Positions 24,201 through 34,929 are shown, counted from the first letter of the stretch. The stretch is 64,000 bases of DNA from Carnegiea gigantea (GCA_029747015.1 JAKOGI010000531.1:124001-188000); one strand, 5' to 3'. Notes: generated by a model not told the origin, from the sequence alone. Translations and numbers: made by a program.

Positions 24201-27200
24201 TGCGCAATGAGCTTTTAGGCGCTCTTTGACATGTGACAACCATGCTGTCCTTCAGAGTTGTCTGTTTGAAAATGCAAGGAGTACTTTTCTTTGCACTTCA
24301 TATTTTCAGTTTTTTTTCCTTTCGTTTGGGGGGGGGGGGGGGGTTGATATCTGTATTTGAATTTGGGCTTTCTACCAGTATGTTTACTGGGCAACAACAA
24401 TACTAACACCTCCCGGTGTGGGTTCCGCTTTCGTGGTGTCTGGGGAGATCCAAATATAGGCATCCTTACCTCTACCGACATCTCTGCCCGTAGAGAGGCT
24501 GAATCCAAGAGACCTACAAAAATAAGAGTTTGTGAAAACATTTTATAGAAGAAGGATTTTGTGAAAATATTAAAGGGAAGAACTAAGAATACTCATCAGC
24601 AAGTGAACTAGGAAATACTAATAAATCAGGTGACCGTGACTATGTAAATAAATATATAACATACGTACAACAAAGCAGAGGAAGGTAGTATACCTTAACA
24701 AATAACAGTAGGCAAACAATGTCTCTTTTCAGATTTATGTAGTACCTGCATACAAACACGACATACGAAACCTACCCTACTATAACCGGAAAAAAATAAA
24801 AATACCCGACATACGAAATCTTAACCAAATCAGGTGGCCAACTCTCTGCGATCTAATTACCTAATCATATCCCGCCACAGTCTCCTATCCTGAGGCAAGT
24901 CCTCCGTCAATCCTACAACTTTCAAATCCTCTCTAATCACCTCGTCCAAACTCTTCTTTGGTCGTCCCCTCCTTCTTTTTCCTGCGGAGATGTTAATCCT
25001 CTCACATCTCCTCACTGGAGCGTTCACACTCCTTCTTTTCACATGATCAAACCATCTAAGTCTTGTTTCTCTCATCTTATCTTTTATGGGAGCCACTTTA
25101 ACTAAATCTCTGATTACCCCATTCCTAATCCTATCGATTCTCGTATAACCACACATCCACCTAATCATCCTCATCTCTGCTACCATCAACCTTTGGACCT
25201 GTGTCTTTTTTATAGGCCAACACTCCGATCCATACAGTATAGCTGGTCTAACTAGTATACGATAAACTCCGTCTTTTAAACCTACAGGCATCCTCTTATT
25301 ACACAGCACACCTGAAGCATACTTTCATTTTTACCAACCCACTTTTATGCGCTAGTTAATATCTTTGTCAATATCCCCATTCTATTGAATGATTGAGCCT
25401 AGACGTATAAACTTCTTGACCTTTGGTATCGCCATCCCATCAATAATGACTTCTCCCCCCCCGCATCTTCCCTTCCACTGAAACAACAACAATGTAGGTA
25501 TTCAGTTTTGGATCTACTTACTCTAAAGCCTCAAGACTTCAGTGAATGTCTCCATCGCTTCAACCTGACATTAACTCCCCGTCTGAACTCATCAATAATA
25601 ACAATGTTATTTGCGAATAATATACACCATGGTAACTCATCTTGAATCCCATTTGTAAGTTCATCCATAACTAGAGTAAAAAGAAAAGGGTTTAAAGCGG
25701 GACCTTGATCCAGGCCCATACCAACGTAGAAGTCATAGGTAGCTCCTCCTGACATCCTAACACTCGTCCTACCTTCCTCGTACATATCCTTAATAAGTCG
25801 AATATACATAGAAGACACTCCTTTCTTTTTCAAGTAACTTCATAACAATTCATGCAGAACTCTATCATATGCTTTCTCCAAGTCGATAAACACCATATGA
25901 AGATCTACTTTTATATCTGTGTACCATAAATATGTTTACTCGGCAAGTACTATAAATGTTATCGTGGCTAAAGAACTGCAAAACTAAATTTTTGCCATCC
26001 CATCAATATGTTTACTGGGCAAGTACTAAAAATGTCATCGTGGCTAAAGAACTGCAAAACTAAATTTTATTTTGATGCTTACTATCTGGTTATGGTTCCA
26101 ATGGGGAAAAAAAATGTGGGTGGCCTTTTCCTGAGAATAACTAGACTTCTTTCTTTTGAAAGGCTACTGTCCCTGCTTCCCATGATACCACATCTACAGT
26201 GAATATCTGGTCTCCTCAACTAGTTTGTAGCTGCTGATGTAAGCTTTTTCCTCTCTGATTTCTGGGTGCTTCTGTGTTCACCACCCTATTGTATCCTTGA
26301 AAACGATTTGCAGGATGCAGAGATGTTAAGCTTGATTGAAGAAAATGACAAACTACGTTCAGAGTAAGTCATTAGAGATGTCAGATTTGTTATTTTGTCA
26401 GTTGACTTTGGAGTAGTCTAAAAGGATTCTCAGATGGCATGTGACCTATGCTTAGATCATTTGTACATGAATCAACCAGTATACATAACTTCCCTTGACG
26501 TGATCAGTCAAACCGACCACCCATGGGAAGATAAGCAGTTTGTCTTGTGGCTTCCGGCAATATGCCGCCATATAACCCAGAAAGCAACCCCTCAAGTCGG
26601 AGACGCTGTTTGCCATCTTCTGGCAGCTTTTGGATTCTTTGAGGCTTGCCAACTGCCTTTATGCGAATGGTTTTGACGTCCTCATATATCAAAGAATTCT
26701 GGATAGCATCCCCAAAAATGTGATGTCTGCAGTTCATAAACTGATTGGGCCAGGCCAAGCCAATGCAATGTGTTAACTCCAACCAAGTAGGGTGGGGGGA
26801 GGGAGAACGTTTTAGACATAAGCAGTTTCTGCCTTGCCCACTGAATGGTAGAGGAGCATTAGTTGCTGGATGCTGAAGCGTTTAGTTTTATTTCACTATC
26901 ATCGTACAAATGTGAGTTACCCAGTTGATTTAAATTTTTGCAAAATATCCTTCAGTGTTAATTTCTCTAACTTTTAATGTTTTCCAGGTTAGTGCAAATT
27001 GAGAAAAGGGAGGAAGAGCTTAATCTGAAGGTACTGCTATGTTTGTGTCAGAATTCACTCCTTCCTGTCATGTTTTCGTCACTTCCATCCCTTGATAATT
27101 GAACTTGGTTATCCATTTATTCCAAATTCCCATTTTCAAGCTCAATTGTACACCATTCCCAGCCTCGATATCCAAATATTTCAGCATGAAACTGGTAGTT

Positions 27201-27613
27201 GGCTGTAGTATGTGGGTAGGTGTTCTGCTACAAATACAGATTGGACGTATCAGAGCCAGTGTTCAAATTCAAATCAAATATTTAAGTCTTCTTTACAAAT
27301 TTTCCACGATGTACCATGTGAACCTTCGGAATGTCATTTCTGTCACGTCCTTTTTGTCTCATGTCATGTGGTATGCAGTTCATTTGATCAATATTGCGTG
27401 GCTTGAAAGTGAATAACTGAATTTCATGTATACTACCTGTGACAGCTTCAACATCTTGAGGGGGAGGTAGACGATGCACGGAGTCGGTATGCAAGGCTTT
27501 TGGTTGCTATGGAGACGGCAGCAGGAGGAGGAGATGGTGGCAGTGGTAGCAGTGCCGGTAACAGTGGTGGAATAGGCCCTCCTTCAACCGCTACTATTAT
27601 TACTAGTAGATGA
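21269..27613 (+). CDS. MORC-family ATPase gene, 3' half (C-terminal 255 aa visible)
   Basis: Eight exons join in frame with GT-AG borders: 21269-21361, 21897-21948, 22045-22156, 23503-23648, 23868-23971, 26314-26363, 26988-27030, 27446-27613 (TGA). The first exons read HGFNVYHLNRLVL / PFWRV...GKGVVG / ILEANFIDPTHNKQDFERTS...LEARLKAKTAEYW, the hallmark end of the S5-fold part of plant MORC proteins, then LIGYQ. The last exons encode a coiled coil (DAEMLSLIEENDKLRSE, LVQIEKREEELNLK, LQHLEGEVDDARSRYARLL) and a Gly/Ser-rich tail. Plant MORCs act with RNA-directed DNA methylation and in defence as nuclear ATPases that compact chromatin. The N-terminal GHKL ATPase exons are not recognisable in the 3 kb upstream, so this is either 5'-truncated or has distant exons. 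Intact splice sites and frame argue against old decay. An extra exon between 23971 and 26314 is possible. Confidence 0.75.
23149..23370 (+). repeat. Diverged tandem duplication of about 110 bp in a MORC intron
   Basis: Two adjacent copies (about 23149-23255 and 23263-23370) share agccattc, cttagatgagaatag, ccatttttgtt and ctttgtgatattta in the same order, with roughly one base in five different. Confidence 0.75.
24857..25309 (-). pseudogene. RTE LINE C-terminal domain fragment
   Basis: A 150-codon open piece with ILYGSECWPIKKTQVQRL, MRMIRWMCGYTRIDRIRN, RLRWFDHVKRR and GRRRRGRPKKSLDEVIREDL-like motifs (the last reads AGKRRRGRPKKSL). These are the usual downstream domain of plant RTE reverse transcriptases, found next to the RT piece at 25531-25833 in another frame. 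Confidence 0.85.
25531..25833 (-). pseudogene. RTE reverse transcriptase fragment with dead catalytic motif
   Basis: The 100-codon open piece carries RT motifs: MYIRLIKDMYEEGRTSVR, GLDQGPALNPFLF and the catalytic-box region LPWCILFANNIVIIDE. In active RTE enzymes the box reads FADD; here both aspartates are asparagines (FANN), so this copy could not polymerise. The upstream fingers and endonuclease domain are absent. Confidence 0.85.
25931..26070 (+). repeat. 76-bp tandem duplication beside the LINE
   Basis: Sequence from tatgtttactcggcaagtac at 25931 is repeated at 26007 (tatgtttactgggcaagtac), and both continue through gtggctaaagaactgcaaaa. The left copy abuts the LINE 5' junction, so the duplication may have arisen with, or before, the insertion. 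Confidence 0.85.
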
Positions 27614-28485
27614 TGATTTTATGATTGATGAATTATTGTCAGTGTGACGCAGCTACTGGCCTGTGGGCTTAATTGAGATTATGATCATGAGCTAGCTTAA
27701 TTGTTGTAGGTTCTCGAGTGCTACTAGCTATATCATTTCCAAAAATATAAACAAGCTGTATATAAGTACTATTATCTATCTTCATTTTGTGGCGAAAATT
27801 GGTCCTTGGTGAAGTCACTAAAGTGGTAAAAAGCAGACAATCTCAGAAGTTGATTCATTTATCTCATCTTGGGAACCAATGATTTAGATTCTAAATCTCC
27901 ACTACTGCTTTCCTAAGTCTAGGTAAGAATTGTTAGCCATTTTCAATTCATCAGTTTGTATAGTTTGTTCTTTTAAATGATAATTAGTTGGGTTATATTG
28001 CTCAGGATCGGTCTCTCTACTTGTGAAGTTAAATTGCTTACCTTTATATCTTCTTATTTACTTACAAAACAAGATTGACACTGGGAATTTTTGTTGCAAT
28101 AGTAGTAGTTCATCGGCCATTTTTGTTGCTTGTACTTGTGGCTAGTTCGGGGTGGTTAATTTATTTGTTTTTTAACTCATTTTTTCAAGCTTTTAACATT
28201 GATCAACAACTCTTTATCCATTGCTAATTTCCTGGTTTTCGTCTCACGCTATATTCACTATCTCAAGATTGTAATAATAAAAACAAAATCTAGATGATCA
28301 ACGGCTTGTATTTGACAGAATTCCTCCAAACAAGAATTACGAGGTTCAAGGACAAATTCGTGGATCATCCCACGTCAAAACCCAATAGACTAGCCGCGTC
28401 TACATTGATCTCCATAATGCCCAGTGTGGTTCAAAGTTCAAACCAAACCAATGGTCAGTGTATGCCAAGTTATTTAACTTTTTAA

Positions 28486-28913
28486 CAGTATGTTTGAGTT
28501 GGTGTTACAGGAGGGGAAGGGCGGGGAAGGGGAGGGAAAGGACTAAGGAGATTAATTAATCCCTCTTCCCTTTGTTCGGGAGAAAAAAACAAGAGGGGGG
28601 GGGGGAAGAGAGGAGGAACCTCTCACCTCCATTCAACCCTAGTAACTCAATTTCTATTCCCCTCCAAATTGAGAGGGAATGGAGGAGAGTGCAAGGGAAG
28701 TGAGAATAATAATAATAATAAAACACTCTTCCGTTTCCCTCGTGTCCCTTCTTCTTTTTAATCCAAACATCATAATCTTAACTAACCTCCATTCTCCTTC
28801 ACTTTAAATCCAAATAAGGCAAAGCTACCCACCTTTCCGTTCCTTCCCCTCCCCTCCTTTTCCCTCCCTTCCATTAACTTCCCCTCCCCTCCCTGTCTTA
28901 TACACAAACACTG
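28486..28913. mobile_element. MITE with CAGTGTTTG-type ends, unit A only
   Basis: A 428-bp element absent from the matching place in unit B. Ends are cagtatgtttgag on the left and the inverse of caaacactg on the right. Next come G-rich (aggaggggaagggcgggg) and C-rich (cttcccctcccctccc) inner arms that are inverse complements, so the element folds back. No coding capacity. Confidence 0.6.
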
Positions 28914-28924
28914 CGTTAATGTTT

Positions 28925-29235
28925 TCCAGTGGAAGGGAGGAAGAGCCTAGGCTGAAGTGAAGGCATTGCCATGGTTGCGTCCGAATTCAGTTGCTTGATA
29001 TTCGGCCCATTTTTTCCAGATTTCCAATTTCAATTTCGTTTGTTTTCCTACAAACACAAATGGGACTTATCAGGCGCAGTGTTCAAATTCAAATAAAATG
29101 TTATGCATGTTTTTTTCACAGTACTTTCCCACAACATACCATGTGGACCACTGGAATGTCATTTCTGTAATTTCGCTTTTGTCTCACATAGCATGCAATT
29201 CATGTGGTCGATATTGCATGGTTTAAAATTGCTTG
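28925..29235 (+). pseudogene. MORC exon/intron fragment, copy A
   Basis: gttttccag and agggaggaagagcc match the acceptor and exon 26988-27030 of the MORC gene (agggaggaagagctt). The following bases match its last intron (gtgttcaaattcaaat and taccatgtg...ggaatgtcatttctgt). The exon core is partly deleted and its donor is lost (ctgaagtgaagg replaces ctgaaggtactg), so it is a dead fragment. Confidence 0.7.
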
Positions 29236-29700
29236 TTTTTTATGGCAAGTGGGCTGTGTATTGGGTCGCTATCTTAAGAGTACCCAATGGACTTTAACAG
29301 ATCAGAGGAAAAGTGGCCAAGACACTCATAACCACACATATTAGGAGCTCTTCGGCAGCTGCAACATCTCATATAGTAGAAGTGTATCTTGTGGTATACC
29401 AAATGAAAGAGATTACTTTAGGGCATGGAAATGGAGGTAAGCATGTGATAGGGTAACTTATTTTAAAAATCATAACAATGGCTAGATGAACCTAATAATT
29501 ATGTATCAAGTGTTGAGGTTGTGCAGGTTGCCTTGGGTCCCTTGGTTATGTCATGGCACGATCCCACTATTTAATTACAATTCGAATAAAATAGTTAGTT
29601 TTTTTGTACAAATGCGCAAAATGAAGTAGATTGATACACTTTCACCTAACTTATTTAAAAAAGTAGTAGTAAAACTTATTTAAAATGACATAATAATATA

Positions 29701-29870
29701 GGTTAGCTCAACTGACTTGACACTTGTTCTCCTTAAGTAAGATCTTGAGCTCGAGTCTTGTGAATAGGAAAAATCAGTAAACGAAGTAACTCTACCTTTA
29801 TGCATTGTTAGATCAACAGTAGTTTGATTTCAGTAAAATGGAGGATTCAAGACCAAACAACAATAACATG
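29701..29870 (+). repeat. tRNA-derived SINE, unit A
   Basis: ggttagctcaactgacttga (A-box-like) and, 30-40 bases on, gagctcgagtcttgtgaat (B-box-like) head the repeat. The tail runs to about 29870. A sister lies at 34207-34385 in unit B and an independent copy at 63912-64000. Confidence 0.5.
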
Positions 29871-30071
29871 GGCCCCCTCCAATACCACCCACCCACCCAC
29901 GAAAAAAGAGGGGGGGGGAGGGAAGATCCTTGTGACAACGCAAGTCAAACCAATTCGGCTAAATGTTATCGTCATTTGGAAAATTTAATGATCTAATTTG
30001 TCAATGAGTTTTGATGCCAGTATTCACCTAGCCCAGTAAAATATTATGGAGCCCAGAATATTGGCGTGTTA

Positions 30072-31230
30072 TTTAGACTGAAAAAATCGTTTTTTGTCCC
30101 AACTCAGTAACAAAATATAGTTTTGTGGTCGTTGTTATCCCAAAAAAATTGTAATATTTGTTATTTGTAAAAAAAATTACAGATGTATTTTTTGTTGATA
30201 TATGAATCAAATTTTTTATTTTCTCTGTAGGTGACAAAAATTCGCTAGTCGTTGCCGAAATTGCAAATTTAAATTTGGCTATGTATGTTGAGCAAACAAT
30301 TACCCACTTCAACCAATTTCAACCCACTTCGATAAAAAATATCAATTTTAACCCACTTCAACCAACTTCAACATGCCTTCTTCAAAATTTTATTCTCACT
30401 ATTTTAACCAGCTTCAAAAAATATACCAAATTCGACCAAATTCAACCAATTTCAATCCACTTCAACCAACTTTAACCTACCTCCTTTAAAATGTTATTCT
30501 CACTATTTTAATCGGCTTCAAAAAATGTACCAGCCTCGACCCACTTTAACCAACTTCAACCAATTTTAACTCACTTTAACAAAAAATATCAAATTCAACC
30601 CACTTCAATCAACTTCACCCTTTTACCAACCCCAATTTACTAAGGAAATGAACATGCCCCAAATACGAACCACGAAAAAAAATCTATTTCACGTACAGGG
30701 TGCAAATTATCTGCAGTTTGTGTCAACAATTACCAATATTTTGTTCCCAATATATGGCAAAAAATATCTGCTCAATATACAAATAGAATACATCTACATT
30801 GTCTATCACGAATTATGACCACGCAAAAAAAAATTAAAGCATCTCTTCCATATACAGAATCAACCCAAAGTATTTACTAGTCATGAATAACTAACATTTA
30901 CTTAACAATGCAACAAAAAAAAATATTATTATTTCTTCAATATATATAACAAAAATTACTTCATCTAATTTTCAACATGACTAAAAAATATTTTCATAAC
31001 ATCCGAAAAATAAATAAAACTTTTCATAATTGTTATTACACTATTCGTTCACACAATTACATAAATTATAAAAGTTTTCGAAATGTGAAAAATAGTAGTT
31101 ATATGCAAGAGTGGGAAGGAGTTGGTGAGAGTGGGTGGGACTGCAAAGAAGTTATATTTTTTTTAGTGTGGGAAAAAGTAGATGAGGGGGGAAGGAATGG
31201 GTGGGAGTAGGAAGGAGTAGGATGGGTCCA
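30072..31230. other. Insertion present only in unit A
   Basis: Unit B reads gcgtgttatttgatgtatc where unit A reads gcgtgttatttagactgaaa, and homology resumes near ctaagtcaat before the gatgggcat landmark. The extra 1.15 kb is AT-rich, contains a TTCAACC-family MITE (about 30290-30655) and a G-rich tract (31105-31220), and codes for nothing I recognise. Confidence 0.6.
30290..30655. mobile_element. TTCAACC-family MITE, degraded ends
   Basis: A dense array of cccacttcaaccaacttcaa-like units for about 330 bp. The right end, actaaggaaatgaacatgcc, is a diverged form of the family terminus. It is nested within the unit-A-only insertion. Confidence 0.6.
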
Positions 31231-31665
31231 TTAAACAATGAAAGAGTCTAAGTCAATCCTATTATCGGGGATGGGCATCTAAAGTGCCAAATGGTGAAAT
31301 GATCAAAACCCACTTACGTAATAGTATCAACTATGTAAGAGTTTGACACGAATTTATATTAACAAATACAGTTAGAAACATATTGAATCACTAATAATCT
31401 TTTTTATTGATCGCATGTTTGAATGTAAATTCTAAATCACCGGTTCACCACCATCATACACTCGGGTATCTACCGCAAACTACTCCTTTCTTATCTTCAC
31501 TAAATCTCCTTGTTTACTTACAAAACAAGACTGACACTAGGCATTTTTGTTGTAATAGTAGTAGTTCATCGGCCATTTTCATTGCTTGTACTTGTGGCTA
31601 TTTCGGGTTGGTTAATTTATTTATAACTCATTTTTCAAGCTTTTAACATCGATCAACAACTCTTT

Positions 31666-31996
31666 GGGAGTGTTTGGTAAATAGTTTTTTGAAGAGCTTT
31701 TTTGTCAAAAAGAGCTTTCTTTACTAAAATTAGCTGTTTGACCAAATAAAAAAGTTAATCTGGGTGTTTGATGAAAGAGTTTTTTAGGTCCAAAAAGCTA
31801 ATTTGAAAAAGCTAATTCCATGAGCTTTTTGGAGTTTTTGAAGAATTAGCTTTTCGTCTCACAACTTTATCAGAAACAGCTAATTTTACCAAATAGTTTT
31901 TCAACAAACAACTAATTCAAACGATTAATACAAACAGCTAACTCAAACATCTAACAGTTAATATAAACAGCTAATAGCTGTTTGCCAAACAGGACC
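31666..31996. mobile_element. Tourist-like MITE, unit B only, empty site known
   Basis: Unit A reads caactctttatcc where unit B has caacaactcttt, 331 bp, then tttatcta, so the insertion duplicated ttt. Ends gggagtgtttggtaaatag and inverted ggtcctgtttggcaaacag are TIRs. The inside is full of agctaattt / aaacagctaa words. Relatives: 60095-60321, 62567-62979 and a partial one at 43405-43590. Confidence 0.75.
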
Positions 31997-32299
31997 TTTA
32001 TCTATTGCTAATTTCCTGCTTTTCATCTCACATTATATTCACTATCTTAAGGCTATAACTAATAAAAACAAAATTTGGATTATCAACGGCTAATGTTTTG
32101 ATGAAATTCCTCCTAAACAAGAATTACAAGGTTGAGGGACTAATTAGTGGATCATCCAACTTCGAAACCCAACGATTAACCACGTCTACATCGATTCCTG
32201 TAATGCCCATAGTGTGGTTCAAAGTTTAAACCAAACTAATGCAGTTTACTCCGCCTAAGTGTTTTTTGGGTTGGGGGTTGCTGTTTCATATGTAAATTG

Positions 32300-32635
32300 T
32301 CTTTGCGTTACCCCACTGAATCGTAGAAAAGCATTAGTTTTCCTTTTTCTGTGCAAATGAGACGTGAAAATTGAAGTACGCAAATTTTGAACGCAAGTCT
32401 TCAATGTCAACTTTCAGATACTGTGTCAATTAATCTAACTGATATCCATATAAAACAACATTAATTGTTTCATACTTCAGGCTTTACATTTTTCAGATTT
32501 CAATTTCAATTTCGGTTGTACATCATCCTCAAGCTTTATATTTTCAGATTTCAGCATAAAATACGTAATGTCTATAGTATATGAGCAGGTGTTGCACTAC
32601 AAATACAAATGGGACTTTCCAGATTGCAGGCCTAG
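32300..32635 (+). pseudogene. MORC intron fragment, copy B (left part)
   Basis: Matches the MORC gene from about 26830 (ccccactgaat) through the region before and after exon 26988 (cagcat..., gtgttgcactacaaataca versus gtgttctgctacaaataca). The exon itself is not recognisable. It continues after the TRIM at 33181-33320 with gtgttcaaattcaaatcaaa. Confidence 0.6.
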
Positions 32636-32639
32636 TGTT

Positions 32640-33175
32640 TATTGGAGTATGAAAGTGGGCACTGTCCCACATTGGTAAAATTCAAAAAATATAAAAGTGG
32701 GTGTTGTCCCATATTAATAAAATTGAAGGGCTTGAGCATGTACATAAGCTTGTGGGTAATACCACCTATTGCCAATTGATTTTGGGATGGAACCTCATTT
32801 GAACTTATATGCATGACTCTTTATTAATTGCCTAATTAATATATAAAATTTAACATGGTACCAGAGCAGGTGCTCAATTTTGATTTGCCACCGTCCCTGT
32901 TTGATTAAAATTGTGTGCACGTGTTGGACCTTATTAGTAGCCCACACGTGAGGGGGCATGTTGGAGTATGAAAGTAGATATTGTCTCACATTGATAAAAT
33001 TCAAAGAATATAAAAGTGGGTGTTGTCCCACATTGATAAAATTGAAGGACTTGAGCATGTACATAAGCTTATGGGTAACTCCACTCATTGTCAATTGATT
33101 TTGAAATGAAATCTTATTTGAGCTTGTATGTATAACTCATTTGTTGAAAGCCTAATTAATATAAAAAATTTAACG
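32640..33175 (+). mobile_element. TRIM (miniature LTR retrotransposon), 536 bp
   Basis: 5' LTR 32640-32855 and 3' LTR 32959-33175 (216 and 217 bp) begin tattggagtatg / tgttggagtatg and end in ttaaca / ttaacg. Directly after the 5' LTR is tggtaccagagc (32856-), a one-change match to TGGTATCAGAGC, the primer site for initiator tRNA-Met. Before the 3' LTR is a purine tract, gtgaggggg. The 5-bp target duplication gtgtt lies at 32635-32639 and 33176-33180, and unit A shows the empty site. There is about 100 bp of internal non-coding sequence and no protein. Confidence 0.92.
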
Positions 33176-33946
33176 GTGTTCAAATTCAAATCAAATGCTT
33201 GCATGTCTTTTTCACAATATTTTCCCACAATATGCCATGTGGACCGTTGGAATTTCATTTCCGTCATTTCGTTTGTGTCTCATATAGTATGCAATTCATG
33301 TGGTTGATATTGGTTGGTTTTAAAAAGGAATTTCACGGAATTCATGCACTGCTTCTATTACAGCTTCGACATCTCATATTTATTTATTTGTTTTTTAATG
33401 GTAAGTTGGCCAGCCTACTGGGCTCATGTTTCAGTGATATTCAATGGGCCTTAACAGGCCAAGAGATAAAGGATGTTGAAGTATGAGCCCGAAGTTCAGA
33501 AACCAAAGTCCACCCGTAAAGTCATATAAAAGACACAAATTCTCCCCCGCCCCTCAGATTCGAGCCCGGGTAGAAAAAGTGGCCAAGGCACTCCGAACCT
33601 CACAGACTAGGAGCTCTTCGGCAGCTGCGACATCTCATGCGGTGGAAGCGTATCTTGTGGCATACCAAGTGAAAGAGATTACTTTTGGGCATGTAAATGG
33701 AGCTAAGTATGTGATTGGGTAATTTATTTTAAAAATCATAACAATGGCTAGATGAACCTAATAATTATGCACCAAGTGTTGAGGTTGTGCAGGTTGCCTT
33801 GGGTCCCTTGGTGATGTCACGGCACAATCTCATTATTTAATTGCAATTCGAATAAGATAGTTAGTTTTTTATACAAATACGTAAAATTACGTAGATTAAT
33901 ACATGTTTACCTAACCTAGTATTAGTAGTAAAGCTTATTTAACATA

Positions 33947-34190
33947 GGGTATGTTCTTTTCATAGGTAAATTGAGTGGGTAAAAGGGTAAAATAGGTTGA
34001 AATAGATTGAAGTACGTTAAGGTGGGTGAAGTAGGTTGAAATGAGTTGATTTTTTTTTATGTGATAAATTGAACTTGGTTAAAATAGTAAAAATGAATTG
34101 AAGTGGTTTGAAGTGGTTTGAAATAGATTAAAGTAAGTTGAAATGGGTTAATGTTGGTGTATTAGAATTGACTCATGAAAAAAACAGGGC
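33947..34190. mobile_element. TTCAACC-family MITE, unit B only
   Basis: Left end gggtatgttcttttcatagg and right end catgaaaaaaacagggc are inverse to each other. The body is a degenerate gttgaaatgggttgaag array (opposite orientation to 36807-36990). Unit A lacks it between ttatttaa and the SINE, so it inserted after the duplication. Confidence 0.7.
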
Positions 34191-34206
34191 TATAACATAT
34201 CAACAC

Positions 34207-34385
34207 AGATTTATTCAAGTGGTTTAGTACTTGTTATCCTTGAGCAAGTTCTCGGGTTCGAATATTGTGAATGAAAAAGCTTCTATGATGAGAGAATTCT
34301 ACTCCTTATTGAGTTAATAGTTACTCAACTTCAGTATAATAGATGACCCAAGATCTAGAAAAAAATAACATGGGCCCCCTCCAAT
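34207..34385 (+). repeat. tRNA-derived SINE, unit B
   Basis: Sister of 29701-29870. gatttattcaagtggttta and ctcgggttcgaatattgtg (good B box, GGTTCGAAT) head the element, followed by gaattctactccttattgag in the body. Confidence 0.55.
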
Positions 34386-34929
34386 AACACCCACCCACCC
34401 CCCAAAGAGGGGGGAGGGGGGATTTTTGTGATAACACCAATCAAACCAACCGGCTTAATGTTAACGTCATTTGGAAAATTGAATGACCTAATTTGTCAAT
34501 GAGTTTTGATGTAATATTCACCTAGCCCAGTAAAATATTATGGAGCCCAAAACGCTGGCGTGTTATTTGATGTATCGCAGTCTTTGTTAAACAAAGACAC
34601 ATTTGCTAAGTCAATATTATTATGGGGAATGGGCATATAAAGTGCCAAATGGTGAAATGATCAAAACCCACTTACGTAATAGTATCAACTATGCAAGGGT
34701 TTGACATGAATTTATATTAAAAATAGTAGTTAGAGACATATTGAATCACTAATAATCTTTTTTACTAATCACATGTTTGAATGTAGACTCTAAATCATCA
34801 GTTCACCACCATCATACGCTCTGGTATCTACTGCAAACTATTCATTTTTTATCCTCTCTATCCAAATCACTTTTCAATATTACATCTTTATCGGATTTAC
34901 ATTAACAAATATGTTTTTGAATCTTTGGT

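Larger units (their letters stand above)
24395..25930 (-). mobile_element. 5'-truncated RTE-type LINE inside a MORC intron
   Basis: A 1536-bp minus-strand insertion in the intron between exons 23868-23971 and 26314-26363. It is flanked by tatgtttactgggcaa (24379-24394) and tatgtttactcggcaa (25931-25946), a 16-bp target duplication with one change. Read on the minus strand it starts within the reverse transcriptase (HMVFIDLEKAYDRV-like stretch near 25870-25900, with stops). It continues through GLDQGPALNPFLFTLVMDEL (25531-25833) and a C-terminal region with ILYGSECWPIKK and GRPKKSLDEVIREDLK (24857-25309). It ends in the conserved 3' segment (24400-24500) and a GTT-rich tail. Frameshifts and stops separate the pieces. 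Confidence 0.9.
28055..31495 (+). repeat. Tandem duplication unit A (decayed MORC 3' region)
   Basis: Aligns in order with 31511-34855. Shared landmarks include tttacttacaaaacaaga, agtagtagttcatcggccat, ttaacattgatcaacaactc, gtggatcatcc, gtgttcaaattcaaat, aggagctcttcggcagctgc and gtgccaaatggtgaaatg. Unit A differs from B by a 428-bp MITE (28486-28913) and an approximately 1.15-kb insertion (30072-31230). Neither unit encodes an intact protein. Confidence 0.85.
31511..34855 (+). repeat. Tandem duplication unit B (decayed MORC 3' region)
   Basis: Second copy of the unit at 28055-31495, head to tail. It retains more of the MORC intron upstream of exon 26988 (cccactgaatcgtagaaaagcatt near 32315 versus cccactgaatggtagaggagcatt near 26838, same order and spacing). 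It carries three insertions missing from A: 31666-31996, 32640-33175 and 33947-34190. Confidence 0.85.
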
